A stretch of DNA of 64,000 nucleotides from Paenibacillus andongensis. Its GTDB lineage: Bacteria; Bacillota; Bacilli; Paenibacillales; NBRC-103111. The notes below the pieces were generated by a model, which saw only the letters and a list, made by a program, of their open reading frames with translations, had not been told where the DNA came from and ran no database searches. Made by a program: the position numbers and the translations under genes. Positions 1 through 9,078 of this stretch are shown here, in pieces. Position 1 is the stretch's first letter; the number at the start of each line of letters is the position of its first letter. Location of the stretch: assembly GCF_025369935.1 (NCBI RefSeq), contig NZ_CP104467.1, positions 1,193,001 to 1,257,000 on the forward strand. Reading direction: 5' to 3'.

Positions 1-402
1 ATGTCTGTTCTTATTAAACGTGTACCGAATCAATATTCACCCATTGTTGTAACGAGCTATGCGACTCTTGTGGCAATCGCTTTACTAACGCCTTTTACAA
101 TAAGTCGATTAGATGAGCTCGATTTTCAAGCCATGATGCATCCAACTATTTGGGGTGGTCTTTTATTCTTGGGAATTATTTCGACCGCATGCGGTTTTTT
201 GCTCTGGAATCGCGGACTACAAATGCTTAACGCTTCAAGCGGCGGATTATTCTTCTTTTTTCAGCCTGTAGTCGGTACTTTTTTAGGGTGGCTGCTGCTA
301 GGTGAACGAGTTGGCCTGTCATTTGGGATAGGTACTATATTAATCTTTATGGGTGTATTGTTGGTCATTCGACCTAAACGAGAAACGAGACTTACTAACT
401 AG
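1..402 (+). CDS. EamA/DMT-family transporter, C-terminal part (5' end outside window)
   Basis: The frame is open from the left edge and ends with TAG at 400-402. The 133 visible residues contain about four hydrophobic segments and the closing EamA repeat: a GFLLWNRGLQ segment, a glycine-rich FFFFQPVVGTFLGWLLLGE stretch and a basic tail after LLVIRP. This is the usual end of the second EamA repeat of drug/metabolite exporters, which are normally about 300 residues, so roughly the first half is missing. The ATG at base 1 is probably an internal Met. Substrate cannot be told from sequence. Confidence 0.85.
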   Translation: MSVLIKRVPNQYSPIVVTSYATLVAIALLTPFTISRLDELDFQAMMHPTIWGGLLFLGIISTACGFLLWNRGLQMLNASSGGLFFFFQPVVGTFLGWLLLGERVGLSFGIGTILIFMGVLLVIRPKRETRLTN

Positions 403-406
403 GATC

Positions 407-445
407 ACGAGGCTGCCGCTGAAAAGAATCGGCAGCCTCGTTCCG
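407..445 (+). terminator. hairpin terminator after EamA gene
   Basis: Arms ACGAGGCTGCCG (407-418) and CGGCAGCCTCGT (430-441) form a perfect 12-bp stem. The T-tract is poor, so termination strength is uncertain. The hairpin and the GTTAACAGGCAGTT that follows recur at about 24180-24230 as a dispersed element. Confidence 0.6.
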
Positions 446-619
446 TTAACAGGCAGTTTGGAAAAATAGGAAATAAAAGGAACGACCCCGCTGCTTAACG
501 AATTATAATAAGAGCTAGAACTAACTGTTGGAGGGGGAGATTAAGGAAGATTTTCGTTATGCAGGTTATATCATGGCACAAGAAATACTAGAAGGAATAT
601 GGAAAGGGAGGAACCAACC

Positions 620-1570
620 TTGGTCAACGCCATCATAGAAGTGGACGGACTCGTCAAACGGTATGGGAAATTCACTGCAGTAAATGGGATTAATTTCCAA
701 GTGCGTGAAGGGGAAGTGTTTGGACTGCTCGGGCCAAATGGGGCGGGCAAAACGACAACGATGGAAATGATCGAAGGTTTGCGGCGACCGGATGAAGGGA
801 GAGCGCTTGTCGCAGGCTTCGATACGAAGAAGGATTTGAAGAAGGTCAAGGAAATCATCGGCGTCCAGCTCCAATCGACGTCGCTGTTCGACCTGCTCCA
901 CGTTCACGAGATCATCCGTATGTACGCAAGCTTTTATCCAAGCTCCGTGCCGATTGAGCCGCTGCTCGACGACATGATATTGCGCGAAAAAAAGAATGAC
1001 CGCGTCAAAAACTTATCCGGCGGCCAGAAGCAGCGGCTCGCTATCGCGTTGGCGCTCGTGAATGATCCAAAGGTGGTTTTTCTGGACGAACCGACAACCG
1101 GACTCGATCCTCAAGCTCGTCGTACGCTGTGGGATATCGTGCTCCGCCTGAAAGAACGCGGTAAAACTGTAGTGATTTCAACGCACTACATGGAAGAGGC
1201 TCATGTGCTTTGCGACCGCATCTGCCTTATGGATAAGGGACAAATCGTTGCGCTGGATACGCCGGAGCAGCTCGTCCGCAGCCTGCAGTCAGACAGTGCC
1301 ATCGAGTTTCGCTTGCCTGAGCAGATTCGGGAAGATGAGGCGCGAAAGAAGGAAGTGCTGACGCTTGTCCAGTCATTGCCTGATGTGAAGCAAGTTGACC
1401 AGCGTAAAGACACGTTTGTGCTGTACACGGATCATTTGCAAAATGCGCTGACCGCATTCGTACAACAAACTGCTGAGCAGAACATCCGGGTTTCCGATCT
1501 GCAAACGCGCACGGCAACGCTCGAAGACGTGTTCATCCACATGACGGGAAGGAGCCTGAGGGAAGAATGA
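620..1570 (+). CDS. ABC-2 exporter ATP-binding protein (DrrA/CcmA-like)
   Basis: ATPase subunit of an ABC-2 type efflux pump. Walker A GPNGAGKTTT, signature LSGGQKQR, Walker B VVFLDEPTTGLDP and the H-loop STHYMEE appear in order, followed by a ~90-residue C-terminal extension typical of drug exporter ATPases. I prefer the TTG at 620 because AAAGGGAGG (603-611) lies 8 nt before it; an in-frame ATG at 599 has no well-spaced ribosome site and would add seven residues. The stop overlaps the start of the permease gene by 4 nt (ATGA), implying translational coupling. The substrate is unknown; family members export antibiotics, lipids or bacteriocins. Confidence 0.93.
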   Translation: MVNAIIEVDGLVKRYGKFTAVNGINFQVREGEVFGLLGPNGAGKTTTMEMIEGLRRPDEGRALVAGFDTKKDLKKVKEIIGVQLQSTSLFDLLHVHEIIRMYASFYPSSVPIEPLLDDMILREKKNDRVKNLSGGQKQRLAIALALVNDPKVVFLDEPTTGLDPQARRTLWDIVLRLKERGKTVVISTHYMEEAHVLCDRICLMDKGQIVALDTPEQLVRSLQSDSAIEFRLPEQIREDEARKKEVLTLVQSLPDVKQVDQRKDTFVLYTDHLQNALTAFVQQTAEQNIRVSDLQTRTATLEDVFIHMTGRSLREE

Positions 1571-2667
1571 AAGCGTATCGTCAATTGACCTTATCCCAAT
1601 TACGACTATTTGGGCGAAATCGGCAAGTATTGTTTTGGACGCTGGCTTTTCCGATCTTTTTCATGGTGATGCTAGGTTCATTCTTAGGAAAAGGGGATAG
1701 CACATCGCTCTCCGTCACCGTTATCGACCAAGACCAGACGACTGCGTCGAAAGCGCTGCTATCCTCTATGAAGCAGCTATCCATATTAAAATTAACTGAA
1801 AGCACGGATCTCGACGCGGCGATGAAAGACCTAAAGCATGGCGATCGGCAGCTTGTCGTCGCTGTTCCCAAAGGGTATGAAGCTGCTGTGGGCGCTAAAT
1901 CCGCCTCAATGGAAGGTTCCAAACTCACGGTCTACTACGATGAAACGAGTCAAACAACCAATCAGATCGGGCTCCCCATCATGTCTCAGATCGCCGATGG
2001 CATTAGCAAGCAGATCCTGGGTTACACCCCTGTCATCACGATTCAATCACAGGCGGTGCAATCTCTAAACCTGAAGTATATCGATTTCCTCGTTCCAGGC
2101 ATCGTTGCTATGATGATTATGAATAACAATCTGAATGGCGTCGCCGGCCAAATCGCATCTTGGCGTGAGCGGGGTATTCTTCGGCGTCTACAGAGTACGC
2201 CGCTCCAACCTCGGAGCTTCATTGCCGCGCAAATCACGGCTCGACTCCTGTTGAATGGCCTGCAGGCAATCATCGTGCTGCTGATCGGCAGCCTGATTTT
2301 CGGGACGCAGGTGAACGGTTCGTGGCTGCTTCTGCTCATGTTCGTCGTACTCGGAACACTGACGTTCATGTCAATCGGCTTCATCATCGCCGCGCTCGCC
2401 AAAACGCCGGAAAGTGCCGGCCCGATTGCCGGCTTCATCTCCTTCCCGCTTCTATTTCTAGGCGGCGTCTTCTTTCCGATCAAGAATATGCCTGACTGGC
2501 TGCAGCCCGTAGTCAAGCTGCTGCCGATCTCGCATCTGTCCACAGCGCTGCGCCAAATCATGAATGTCGGAGCTTCGCTTGCCGACGTATGGCATGAAGC
2601 CGCGCTGCTTGGCGGCTGGATGCTTGTAGCCTTCATTATCGCCAGCCTAACATTCAAGTGGGAGTAA
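1567..2667 (+). CDS. ABC-2 family permease
   Basis: Membrane partner of the preceding ATPase, 366 residues. One N-terminal membrane helix is followed by a ~150-residue extracellular domain starting around VTVIDQDQT, then five C-terminal hydrophobic segments; a GGVFFPIKNMPDWLQ loop before the last helices is typical of ABC2_membrane_3 proteins. The ATGA overlap with the ATPase gene and the terminator right after it define a two-gene operon. No regulator adjoins it, so its inducer and cargo are unknown. Confidence 0.9.
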   Translation: MKAYRQLTLSQLRLFGRNRQVLFWTLAFPIFFMVMLGSFLGKGDSTSLSVTVIDQDQTTASKALLSSMKQLSILKLTESTDLDAAMKDLKHGDRQLVVAVPKGYEAAVGAKSASMEGSKLTVYYDETSQTTNQIGLPIMSQIADGISKQILGYTPVITIQSQAVQSLNLKYIDFLVPGIVAMMIMNNNLNGVAGQIASWRERGILRRLQSTPLQPRSFIAAQITARLLLNGLQAIIVLLIGSLIFGTQVNGSWLLLLMFVVLGTLTFMSIGFIIAALAKTPESAGPIAGFISFPLLFLGGVFFPIKNMPDWLQPVVKLLPISHLSTALRQIMNVGASLADVWHEAALLGGWMLVAFIIASLTFKWE

Positions 2668-2671
2668 TACT

Positions 2672-2707
2672 AAGGCAGCCGGCCAGATTGGATCGGCTGC
2701 CTTTTTT
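2672..2707 (+). terminator. rho-independent terminator of the ABC-2 operon
   Basis: AAGGCAGCCG (2672-2681) pairs with CGGCTGCCTT (2694-2703), followed by a T-run to 2707. It starts 5 nt after the permease stop. Confidence 0.9.
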
Positions 2708-2757
2708 CTGCTTAAGTGCAGTTAGTAGTGTAATTATTTTAGACCATAAATTTATCA

Positions 2758-2828
2758 TTGACTTGGGTAAGGGTTAAAAGTTATTATAATTGTGTTGTTA
2801 CTTAAACGTTTAGGTACTTAAACGATTC
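2758..2828 (+). promoter_or_regulatory. promoter and LacI-type operators of the maltodextrin operon
   Basis: A TATAAT at 2785-2790 has TTGGGT (2763-2768) 16 bp upstream; TTGACT at 2758-2763 is an alternative -35 for a more upstream -10. Just downstream is the palindrome TAAACGTTTA (2803-2812). The direct repeat ACTTAAACG occurs at 2800-2808 and again at 2816-2824, so a second half-site follows 16 bp on. The 16-bp block 2799-2814 recurs exactly as its reverse complement at 8111-8126 before the lacI-type gene. Placement just past the -10 fits repression by the LacI protein encoded at 8140; that link is inference. Confidence 0.85.
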
Positions 2829-2852
2829 AGTAAAATTAAAGGGGGAATATGA

Positions 2853-4136
2853 ATGTCCAAACGTTTGTTGATTACCTTCGTTATTGTTGTTCTTTTCAGC
2901 TTTTCTTTTCTCGTTGGATGTACGAAGAAATCGACCCAACCAGAGCAAGATCATGTAGAACAAGACAGCACAAAGCAAGGAGGAGCTAAACCAGAGGCCG
3001 GAGCTGAACTGCTCGTTTGGGAGTCTAAGGGTCCTGAATTGGATTACTTGAAAGCGATCTCAGCAAGCTTTGAAAAAGAGTATGGCGTTAAAGTGAAGGT
3101 GGAAGTCGTTCCTGCGATAGACTCTGTGAAGAAACTTACGACAGATGGTCCTGCCGGAATTGGGGCTGATGTATTCTCTGCCCCACACGATCAATTAGGT
3201 AATGCCGTTACGGCGGGACTTGTTTTACAGAACGATACATTTAACGAAAGCATGCGAAATGATTTTATGTCTTCGGCGATTGACGGAGTCAGCTACAAGG
3301 GAGTGTTATACGGGTTCCCGACGGCCATTGACACTTATGCGCTTTTTTATAATAAAAAATGGATGGAAAAAGCACCGAAAACGTATGAAGAAATCATAAA
3401 GTTTGCAGAAACTTACAACGATCCCAAAAACAAAAAGTACGCCTTTATGTGGGATGTACGTCAGTTGTATCAATCCTATTCGTTCCTGGCAGGTTACGGC
3501 GGCTATGTATTTGGCAAGAATGGTACGGATGCGACCGATATTGGTCTGAATAGCACCAAAGCGATCGAAGGGGCGAAGTTCTTTCAATCGTTAAAGAAAA
3601 TACTTCCGTTAAACGTTAATGACATTAACGATAATATCATTACAGGCTTATTCCAAGAAGGGAAAACAGCCGCTGTCATCAACGGACCCTGGTTAATGGC
3701 CGGTTTGTCTAAGGTCAACTTTGATTATGGCGTTGCGCCGCTGCCGCTTTTGCCTAATGGCGAACATCCACAAAGCTTTTCAGGCATTAGAGCGCTGTAT
3801 GTAAATTCGTATACCAAATACCCGGTTGCCGCGAAAATGTTTGCTAGTTATGCAACAAGTAAAGAAAATTTAATTAATCGGTTTAAAATGACGACCCAAC
3901 TGCCTCCTAGGAAAGACATGATGAATGATCCGATCATCACGAAGGACGCTAATGCATCGGCTTTCCTTGAACAAGCGAAATATTCGACGCCAATGCCGTC
4001 TATACCGGAGATGGGAAATGTTTGGGTGCCCGCAGGCGCAGCACTTGCTTCCATTTGGAACGATAATGGGGATCCGGCGACCGTCCTGAATAACGCGGTA
4101 GAACAAATCAAGACAGCAATGAAGACTAAGAAATAA
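2853..4136 (+). CDS. mdxE: maltodextrin ABC transporter substrate-binding lipoprotein
   Basis: Extracellular binding protein that captures malto-oligosaccharides for the importer encoded next door. A lipoprotein signal peptide ends at the lipobox LVGC, so the mature protein is lipid-anchored. The body carries the family-1 solute-binding fold, with a WESKGPELDYLK start and a GKTAAVINGPWLMAG segment typical of MalE/CycB proteins. The length, 427 residues, matches Bacillus MdxE-like proteins. GGGGG at 2841-2845 is the ribosome site. A third AAACGTTT palindrome (2859-2866) sits inside the first codons. The mdx name rests on gene order with the MalF/MalG-like permeases, the GH13 enzyme and a LacI regulator. 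Confidence 0.85.
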   Translation: MSKRLLITFVIVVLFSFSFLVGCTKKSTQPEQDHVEQDSTKQGGAKPEAGAELLVWESKGPELDYLKAISASFEKEYGVKVKVEVVPAIDSVKKLTTDGPAGIGADVFSAPHDQLGNAVTAGLVLQNDTFNESMRNDFMSSAIDGVSYKGVLYGFPTAIDTYALFYNKKWMEKAPKTYEEIIKFAETYNDPKNKKYAFMWDVRQLYQSYSFLAGYGGYVFGKNGTDATDIGLNSTKAIEGAKFFQSLKKILPLNVNDINDNIITGLFQEGKTAAVINGPWLMAGLSKVNFDYGVAPLPLLPNGEHPQSFSGIRALYVNSYTKYPVAAKMFASYATSKENLINRFKMTTQLPPRKDMMNDPIITKDANASAFLEQAKYSTPMPSIPEMGNVWVPAGAALASIWNDNGDPATVLNNAVEQIKTAMKTKK

Positions 4137-4149
4137 GGCGGTCTTACGT

Positions 4150-5448
4150 ATGGATTTGAATCAAAGTGCTATTCGACATCGAACGATAGCCGCTATTTGC
4201 TCCACAGTTTTTATTGGTCTAGGTCAACTTTATAACAAACAATTTCTTAAAGGATTTATCTTCATCATCTTGGCGCAATTGTTTTTCTGGAACTATTATC
4301 CCATTGCTTATAAAGGGATTATCGGCTTCATCACGTTAGGTGATGTGCCTACCCAAATCATCAATGGGAAAGTGGTTCATGGCGATCACTCCATTTTTAT
4401 GTTAATAAACGGCCTAATCACACTTGTGATTATCCTTTTGTTCTTAGGCTTCTATGTAATTAACATTTATGATGCTAAGAAAAACGGGGGACTGAGGGAT
4501 GAAGGAGACAGTGTTCCTGGATTCATGGATTCCGTTAGAAAAGCGAAATTCAGGAATTTCCCTTATCTCTTATTGCTGCCAGCGGCATTCTTTGTACTCT
4601 TTGTTACGATTATACCGCTCGTTTTTAATGTTCTGATTGCTTTTACGAACTATTCGGCTCCCGCCCATATTCCTGATCGATCCTTAGTAGATTGGGTAGG
4701 TTTTAGAACTTTTTATGATTTATTTGCCCAAAAAGCTTGGAGATTCACGTTATTTGGCATTTCCATTTGGAATATCGTGTGGGCTGTAGCCTCTACCTCA
4801 TCTGTTTTTTTGAGCGGGTTACTACTGGCGTTGATGCTGAACCATCCTAAGATTAAATTCAAAAGATTTTGGAGAACCGTCTTTATCTTGCCTTGGGCAG
4901 TACCGCAATTCATCTCTATATTGGTTTTCAGGGTTTTATTGAATGGTTCGTTCGGTCCCATTAATGAGACAATCGGCAAACTTGGATTTTCTCCAGTGCC
5001 CTGGCTATCCGATCCGACCATGGCGAAAGTTACGATTATTCTCGTTAATTTATGGTTTTCGACGCCTTTCCTTATGGCTCTGATGTCGGGTGTTTTAACG
5101 ACAATGCCGCGCGACCTTTACGAAGCAGCCGAAGTAGATGGCGCCTCAGGAAAGCAAAAGTTTTTCAAGATCACTCTTCCGCTTGTTTTACTGGCTACCG
5201 CACCTATATTAATTATGCAATTTGCGTTTAATTTTAATAACTTTAATTTGATTTATCTGCTTACGGATGGCAAACCAGATAGTCCTGCTTATTATTACGC
5301 GGGAAGCACGGATATTCTCATCTCGTGGATCTTTAAGATGACGCTTAATCAAAGTCAATTTAATATGGCTTCCGCCGTGTCTATCATTATGTTTATCTTT
5401 ATTGCGATGTTTTCTTTATGGAATTATAAGCGGATGAAGTCAGTCTAG
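4150..5448 (+). CDS. mdxF: maltodextrin ABC transporter permease (MalF-like)
   Basis: Inner-membrane permease of the maltodextrin importer, 432 residues. An N-terminal extension with GLGQLYNKQFLKG begins an extra helix pair found in Gram-positive MalF proteins. The core has about six helices and the ATPase-docking EAA loop, seen as EAAEVDGASGKQKFFKITLP near residue 326. It lies 13 nt after mdxE and 18 nt before mdxG. No ATPase gene is in the operon, so a shared MsmX-type ATPase elsewhere probably powers it, which is common in this group. Confidence 0.9.
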   Translation: MDLNQSAIRHRTIAAICSTVFIGLGQLYNKQFLKGFIFIILAQLFFWNYYPIAYKGIIGFITLGDVPTQIINGKVVHGDHSIFMLINGLITLVIILLFLGFYVINIYDAKKNGGLRDEGDSVPGFMDSVRKAKFRNFPYLLLLPAAFFVLFVTIIPLVFNVLIAFTNYSAPAHIPDRSLVDWVGFRTFYDLFAQKAWRFTLFGISIWNIVWAVASTSSVFLSGLLLALMLNHPKIKFKRFWRTVFILPWAVPQFISILVFRVLLNGSFGPINETIGKLGFSPVPWLSDPTMAKVTIILVNLWFSTPFLMALMSGVLTTMPRDLYEAAEVDGASGKQKFFKITLPLVLLATAPILIMQFAFNFNNFNLIYLLTDGKPDSPAYYYAGSTDILISWIFKMTLNQSQFNMASAVSIIMFIFIAMFSLWNYKRMKSV

Positions 5449-5466
5449 GAAGAGGATCTGGTCTAA

Positions 5467-6300
5467 ATGTCTAAATTAAAATCCAACCTGATTGTCACAG
5501 GGATTTACATGGTTTTTGCCGTTTTGCTTATTGCGGTGATCTATCCGATCATTTGGGTTATCGGGACGTCACTTAATCCGGGTAATGCTCTTCTGGTAAG
5601 TAAAATGATTCCTGATGAGCCTACAATCGCACACTATATTGATCTTATAAGGAACACTGATTTTGTGTTGTGGTATCAAAATACAATCATGATCGCCATT
5701 ACGAATGCTGTCGTGTCGACAACGCTTGTTGCGGCCACGGCTTACGCATTCTCGAGATTTCGTTTCAAGGGAAGAAAACAAGGATTAATGACATTATTGG
5801 TTCTTCAAATGTTTCCTGGCTTCTTATCCGTCATGGCGATTTTTGTTTTGTTATTACAGACCAAATTGTTAGACACCCATCTGGGCTTAATCCTCATTTA
5901 TGCCGGAGGGTCCATTTCGATGGGGACATGGGTGATGAAGGGGCATTTCGATACCATCCCCAAAAGCCTGGAAGAAGCCGCTTTTATCGACGGAGCAAGT
6001 AATACGGATGTGTTTTTTAAAATTATTTTTCCTTTATCGCTGCCGGCGATTACCTTTGTAGCGTTAAACAGTTTCATAACGCCATTTATGGATTTTATTT
6101 TGCCGCAAATCGTTTTGAGATCATCGGAAAAAATGACTTTAGCGCAAGGCTTATATAATATGGTGGCCAACGAAACGAATTCCAGCTTTACGCTATTCGC
6201 TGCTGGTGCTGTGCTTGTGGCATTACCAATCACTGTGCTGTATATGTATTTCCAAAAGTATTTAATTAACGGAATTACGTCAGGGGCAGATAAAGGGTAA
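5467..6300 (+). CDS. mdxG: maltodextrin ABC transporter permease (MalG-like)
   Basis: Second permease of the importer, 277 residues, close to the usual MalG length. It has six predicted helices and the EAA loop LEEAAFIDGASNTDVFFKII. It forms a heterodimer with the MalF-like protein by family knowledge. The gene is in the middle of the mdx operon. Confidence 0.9.
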   Translation: MSKLKSNLIVTGIYMVFAVLLIAVIYPIIWVIGTSLNPGNALLVSKMIPDEPTIAHYIDLIRNTDFVLWYQNTIMIAITNAVVSTTLVAATAYAFSRFRFKGRKQGLMTLLVLQMFPGFLSVMAIFVLLLQTKLLDTHLGLILIYAGGSISMGTWVMKGHFDTIPKSLEEAAFIDGASNTDVFFKIIFPLSLPAITFVALNSFITPFMDFILPQIVLRSSEKMTLAQGLYNMVANETNSSFTLFAAGAVLVALPITVLYMYFQKYLINGITSGADKG

Positions 6301-6334
6301 TGGAGGAAAGTAGATTATACGTAAGGAGTCTGCC

Positions 6335-8074
6335 ATGAACTTTGAAGCGATTTACCATAGAGCTGCTGATTCTTATTGCTACGCCTATGATGACAACTTA
6401 TTCCATATTCGATTACGGACAAAGAAAGACGATCTTCAAATGGTGAAAGTCATTCACGGAGATAAATATGATTGGGATAAAACCGTTAGTGAGAAGCTTC
6501 TTTATAAGATGGCCAGCGATGAATTGTTCGATTATTGGCAAGCGGAAATCGCTCCTGAGCACTTTAGGTTAAGATACGCATTTGAATTGGCTTCTGGCGA
6601 TCAAACGTATTGGTATACGGAGAGCGGCTTTTGTAAGGAGAAACCAAAGGATTCGCTGAAATTTTTCGATTATCCGTTTCTTTGGTCGAGTGAAGTTTTA
6701 AAGCCGCCGGGGTGGGTAAAGGAGGCCATTTTTTATCAGATTTTCCCTGAACGATTTGCGAACGGCGATCCATCGAATGATCCGGCAAATGTACGTCCTT
6801 GGGAGGATGTCAATCCGGGTCCGCAAGATTTCTATGGGGGAGATCTACAAGGCGTATTAGACCGCATCGATTACATTAGCGCCTTAGGTGTTAATGCCAT
6901 TTATTTTACGCCTATCTTTGAAGCGGAGACTAATCATAAATACGACACAACGGATTATTTAAAAGTAGACCCCCACTTCGGTGACATGACATTATTGAAA
7001 AAGTTGGTCAATGCTTTTCATGATCGCGGTATCCGCGTAATCCTTGATGCGGTGTTTAATCATAGCGGTTTTTGGTTTGCACCTTTTCAGGATGTGGTTG
7101 CAAAAGGTCCTGACTCGGCGTATTGGGATTGGTTCCACATCAAAGAATATCCGCTTAAATATGAACCAAGGCCGTCTTATCATTGTTTTGCTTTCGAGTC
7201 CCATATGCCGAAGCTCAATACTTCGAATCCGGAAGTCAGCAAATATTTGCTGGACGTTGCGCAGTATTGGGTAAAAGAGTGCGACATTGACGGATGGAGA
7301 TTGGATGTTGCGAATGAAGTCGACCATGAATTCTGGAGGGCATTTCGCAAGGAATTAAAAGCGATCAAACCTGATTTCTATATCTTGGGTGAGATTTGGC
7401 ACGATGCCATGCCATGGCTTCGAGGAGATCAGTTCGATGCGGTCATGAACTACCCGGCTACGGAAGCCATCATTGACTTTTTTGCCAAAGAAACGACCGA
7501 TGCGCAGCAGTTCGCCTATCAGATCAATCGCCTGTTACCAGAGTATCCACAGCAGGTAAACGAAGCCGCCTTTAACATTCTTGGTAGTCACGATACGCCT
7601 AGATTGCTTACCGTCTGTGGCGACGAAAAAAGATTCAAGCTTGCCGTCTTGTTTCAGTTTATTTTCCTCGGCGTGCCATGTATCTATTACGGGGACGAAG
7701 TGGGGATGAGGGGAGGCCAAGACCCCGATTGCAGGAGACCGATGATTTGGGACGTGGAAGAACAGAATCACACACTTCTGGATTTTTATCGGAGTTTGAT
7801 TTCCCTGAGAAAAAGACATCTTGCCCTGCAAGAGGGTTCATTTCGAATTATTTATGCAAAAAATCGTCAACTTGTCGTACAAAGGCAGCATGCCAGCGAA
7901 CAACTTACCATTTGTTTTAATCATAGCGAACACTCGGCTTCCGTAAACTTTGCACTTCAAAGTGAATCATCGCCTGAAATACTCATGGGTAACGGAACAT
8001 GCCAAATGGCCGAAAATCAGATTTCCGTAAATTTACCTGCATTCGGTTGGATCATTTTGGCTGCGTCGCTGTAA
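6335..8074 (+). CDS. neopullulanase / cyclomaltodextrinase-type GH13 glycosidase
   Basis: Intracellular alpha-glucan hydrolase, 579 residues and no signal peptide, expected to cut imported maltodextrins, cyclodextrins or pullulan fragments. An N-terminal CBM34-like domain (about 1-120) precedes the (beta/alpha)8 barrel. The GH13 signatures are intact: DAVFNH (D238), WRLDVANE with nucleophile D324, GEIWHD with acid/base E353, and GSHDT with D420. The spacing 324/353/420 equals that of Geobacillus neopullulanase (328/357/424). A TAAGGAG ribosome site precedes the ATG. Exact specificity (BbmA-like maltogenic amylase or cyclodextrinase) cannot be settled from sequence. Confidence 0.92.
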   Translation: MNFEAIYHRAADSYCYAYDDNLFHIRLRTKKDDLQMVKVIHGDKYDWDKTVSEKLLYKMASDELFDYWQAEIAPEHFRLRYAFELASGDQTYWYTESGFCKEKPKDSLKFFDYPFLWSSEVLKPPGWVKEAIFYQIFPERFANGDPSNDPANVRPWEDVNPGPQDFYGGDLQGVLDRIDYISALGVNAIYFTPIFEAETNHKYDTTDYLKVDPHFGDMTLLKKLVNAFHDRGIRVILDAVFNHSGFWFAPFQDVVAKGPDSAYWDWFHIKEYPLKYEPRPSYHCFAFESHMPKLNTSNPEVSKYLLDVAQYWVKECDIDGWRLDVANEVDHEFWRAFRKELKAIKPDFYILGEIWHDAMPWLRGDQFDAVMNYPATEAIIDFFAKETTDAQQFAYQINRLLPEYPQQVNEAAFNILGSHDTPRLLTVCGDEKRFKLAVLFQFIFLGVPCIYYGDEVGMRGGQDPDCRRPMIWDVEEQNHTLLDFYRSLISLRKRHLALQEGSFRIIYAKNRQLVVQRQHASEQLTICFNHSEHSASVNFALQSESSPEILMGNGTCQMAENQISVNLPAFGWIILAASL

Positions 8075-8078
8075 GTAA

Positions 8079-8126
8079 TTGACAAAGTAAAAGCGATGTG
8101 ATTAAATCAACCTAAACGTTTAAGTA
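8079..8126 (+). promoter_or_regulatory. autoregulated promoter of the LacI-type gene
   Basis: TTGACA (8079-8084), 17-bp spacer, TTAAAT (8102-8107). The operator CCTAAACGTTTAAGTA (8111-8126) starts 3 bp after the -10 and is the exact reverse complement of the operator at 2799-2814. The regulator therefore probably represses itself and has its own promoter inside the operon. Confidence 0.88.
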
Positions 8127-8139
8127 GGGTGGGTTTATC

Positions 8140-9054
8140 ATGAAAAAAGCAACCATAAAAGATATAGCCGGAGCGGCTGGCGTATCCATTGCCACAGTGT
8201 CTTACATTTTAAATGATGTCAAAACGCAGTCCATTTCTGATGAAACGCGTGTGAAAGTGCTGAAAATCGCACAACAGCTTAAGTATGTGACGAACCGGAC
8301 GGCTCAGTCGTTAAAAATTAAGAAAACAGGACTGATTGGCATCCTGCTGTTTAAAGACAAGGATCAGAATGCGTGGTCTGATTTGAAATATGTTAGAACT
8401 ATATACAAGATTGAGCAGCTATGCAGCAAGTTGGGCTATCATGTTCTCTTTATGCAAATCGACAGTACGGCACCTTCCTCTAAGATCATCATGGAAAGAA
8501 ATTTGGACGGCGTCTTCATCATCAATGTCGATAAAGAAAAGTTCTCAACGATATCCAATTATTTCGGTTTCGGTATCCCGATATTCATCATCGACAGTTA
8601 CATTGCAGACAATTTATTTCACAAAATCATGCCGAACTTTGAGCAAAGTTTTCGCGTGTTGAATGATTTGTTCGCGGAATCCCCGCAATTTCTCATTATG
8701 GATGCTTACAACAATGAAGAACTGGTGGAGCTCATTAAAGACAAATCCAACCTGGATGAAGATCGGATATATATTTACGAGAACAGAGAGAGTTTGAACA
8801 CTTTCTTAGCCAAATTTACCGATCGCCCTGGGATTGTAATGAACGAGTTTTTGGCTAATGAAGTATACAAGACTCATAAGAAAACAGTGGCTATATGTAC
8901 GTGCCATTACTCGGAAATTCTCCCTGAAGAAATGATGAAAATCCAGTTTGAATTAAATGATTATGAAGAGATTGTGCGCAGTTTGGATCGGTACATGAAT
9001 GAGCAGGATTACGTAAACCCTGATAAGTTTTTCTTATTGACAACCAAATTGTGA
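8140..9054 (+). CDS. LacI-family transcriptional regulator of the maltodextrin operon
   Basis: DNA-binding repressor, 304 residues. The N-terminal helix-turn-helix reads ATIKDIAGAAGVSIATVSYI, the LacI hallmark, followed by the hinge region TAQSLKIKKTGLIGIL and a periplasmic-binding-protein-like effector domain that is shorter and less conserved than usual (LacI proteins are typically 330-340 residues). It sits downstream of the transport and amylase genes and upstream of the two esterases. Matching operators before mdxE and before this gene point to control by a maltodextrin-related ligand, as for Bacillus MdxR; ligand identity is inference. Confidence 0.9.
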   Translation: MKKATIKDIAGAAGVSIATVSYILNDVKTQSISDETRVKVLKIAQQLKYVTNRTAQSLKIKKTGLIGILLFKDKDQNAWSDLKYVRTIYKIEQLCSKLGYHVLFMQIDSTAPSSKIIMERNLDGVFIINVDKEKFSTISNYFGFGIPIFIIDSYIADNLFHKIMPNFEQSFRVLNDLFAESPQFLIMDAYNNEELVELIKDKSNLDEDRIYIYENRESLNTFLAKFTDRPGIVMNEFLANEVYKTHKKTVAICTCHYSEILPEEMMKIQFELNDYEEIVRSLDRYMNEQDYVNPDKFFLLTTKL

Positions 9055-9078
9055 CTTTGTTACAAGGAGAAATGCTTT

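Noticed and set aside
2043..2657. 204-codon minus-strand frame inside the ABC-2 permease gene
   Set aside because: Antisense shadow of a well-conserved coding region; no family resemblance or ribosome site.
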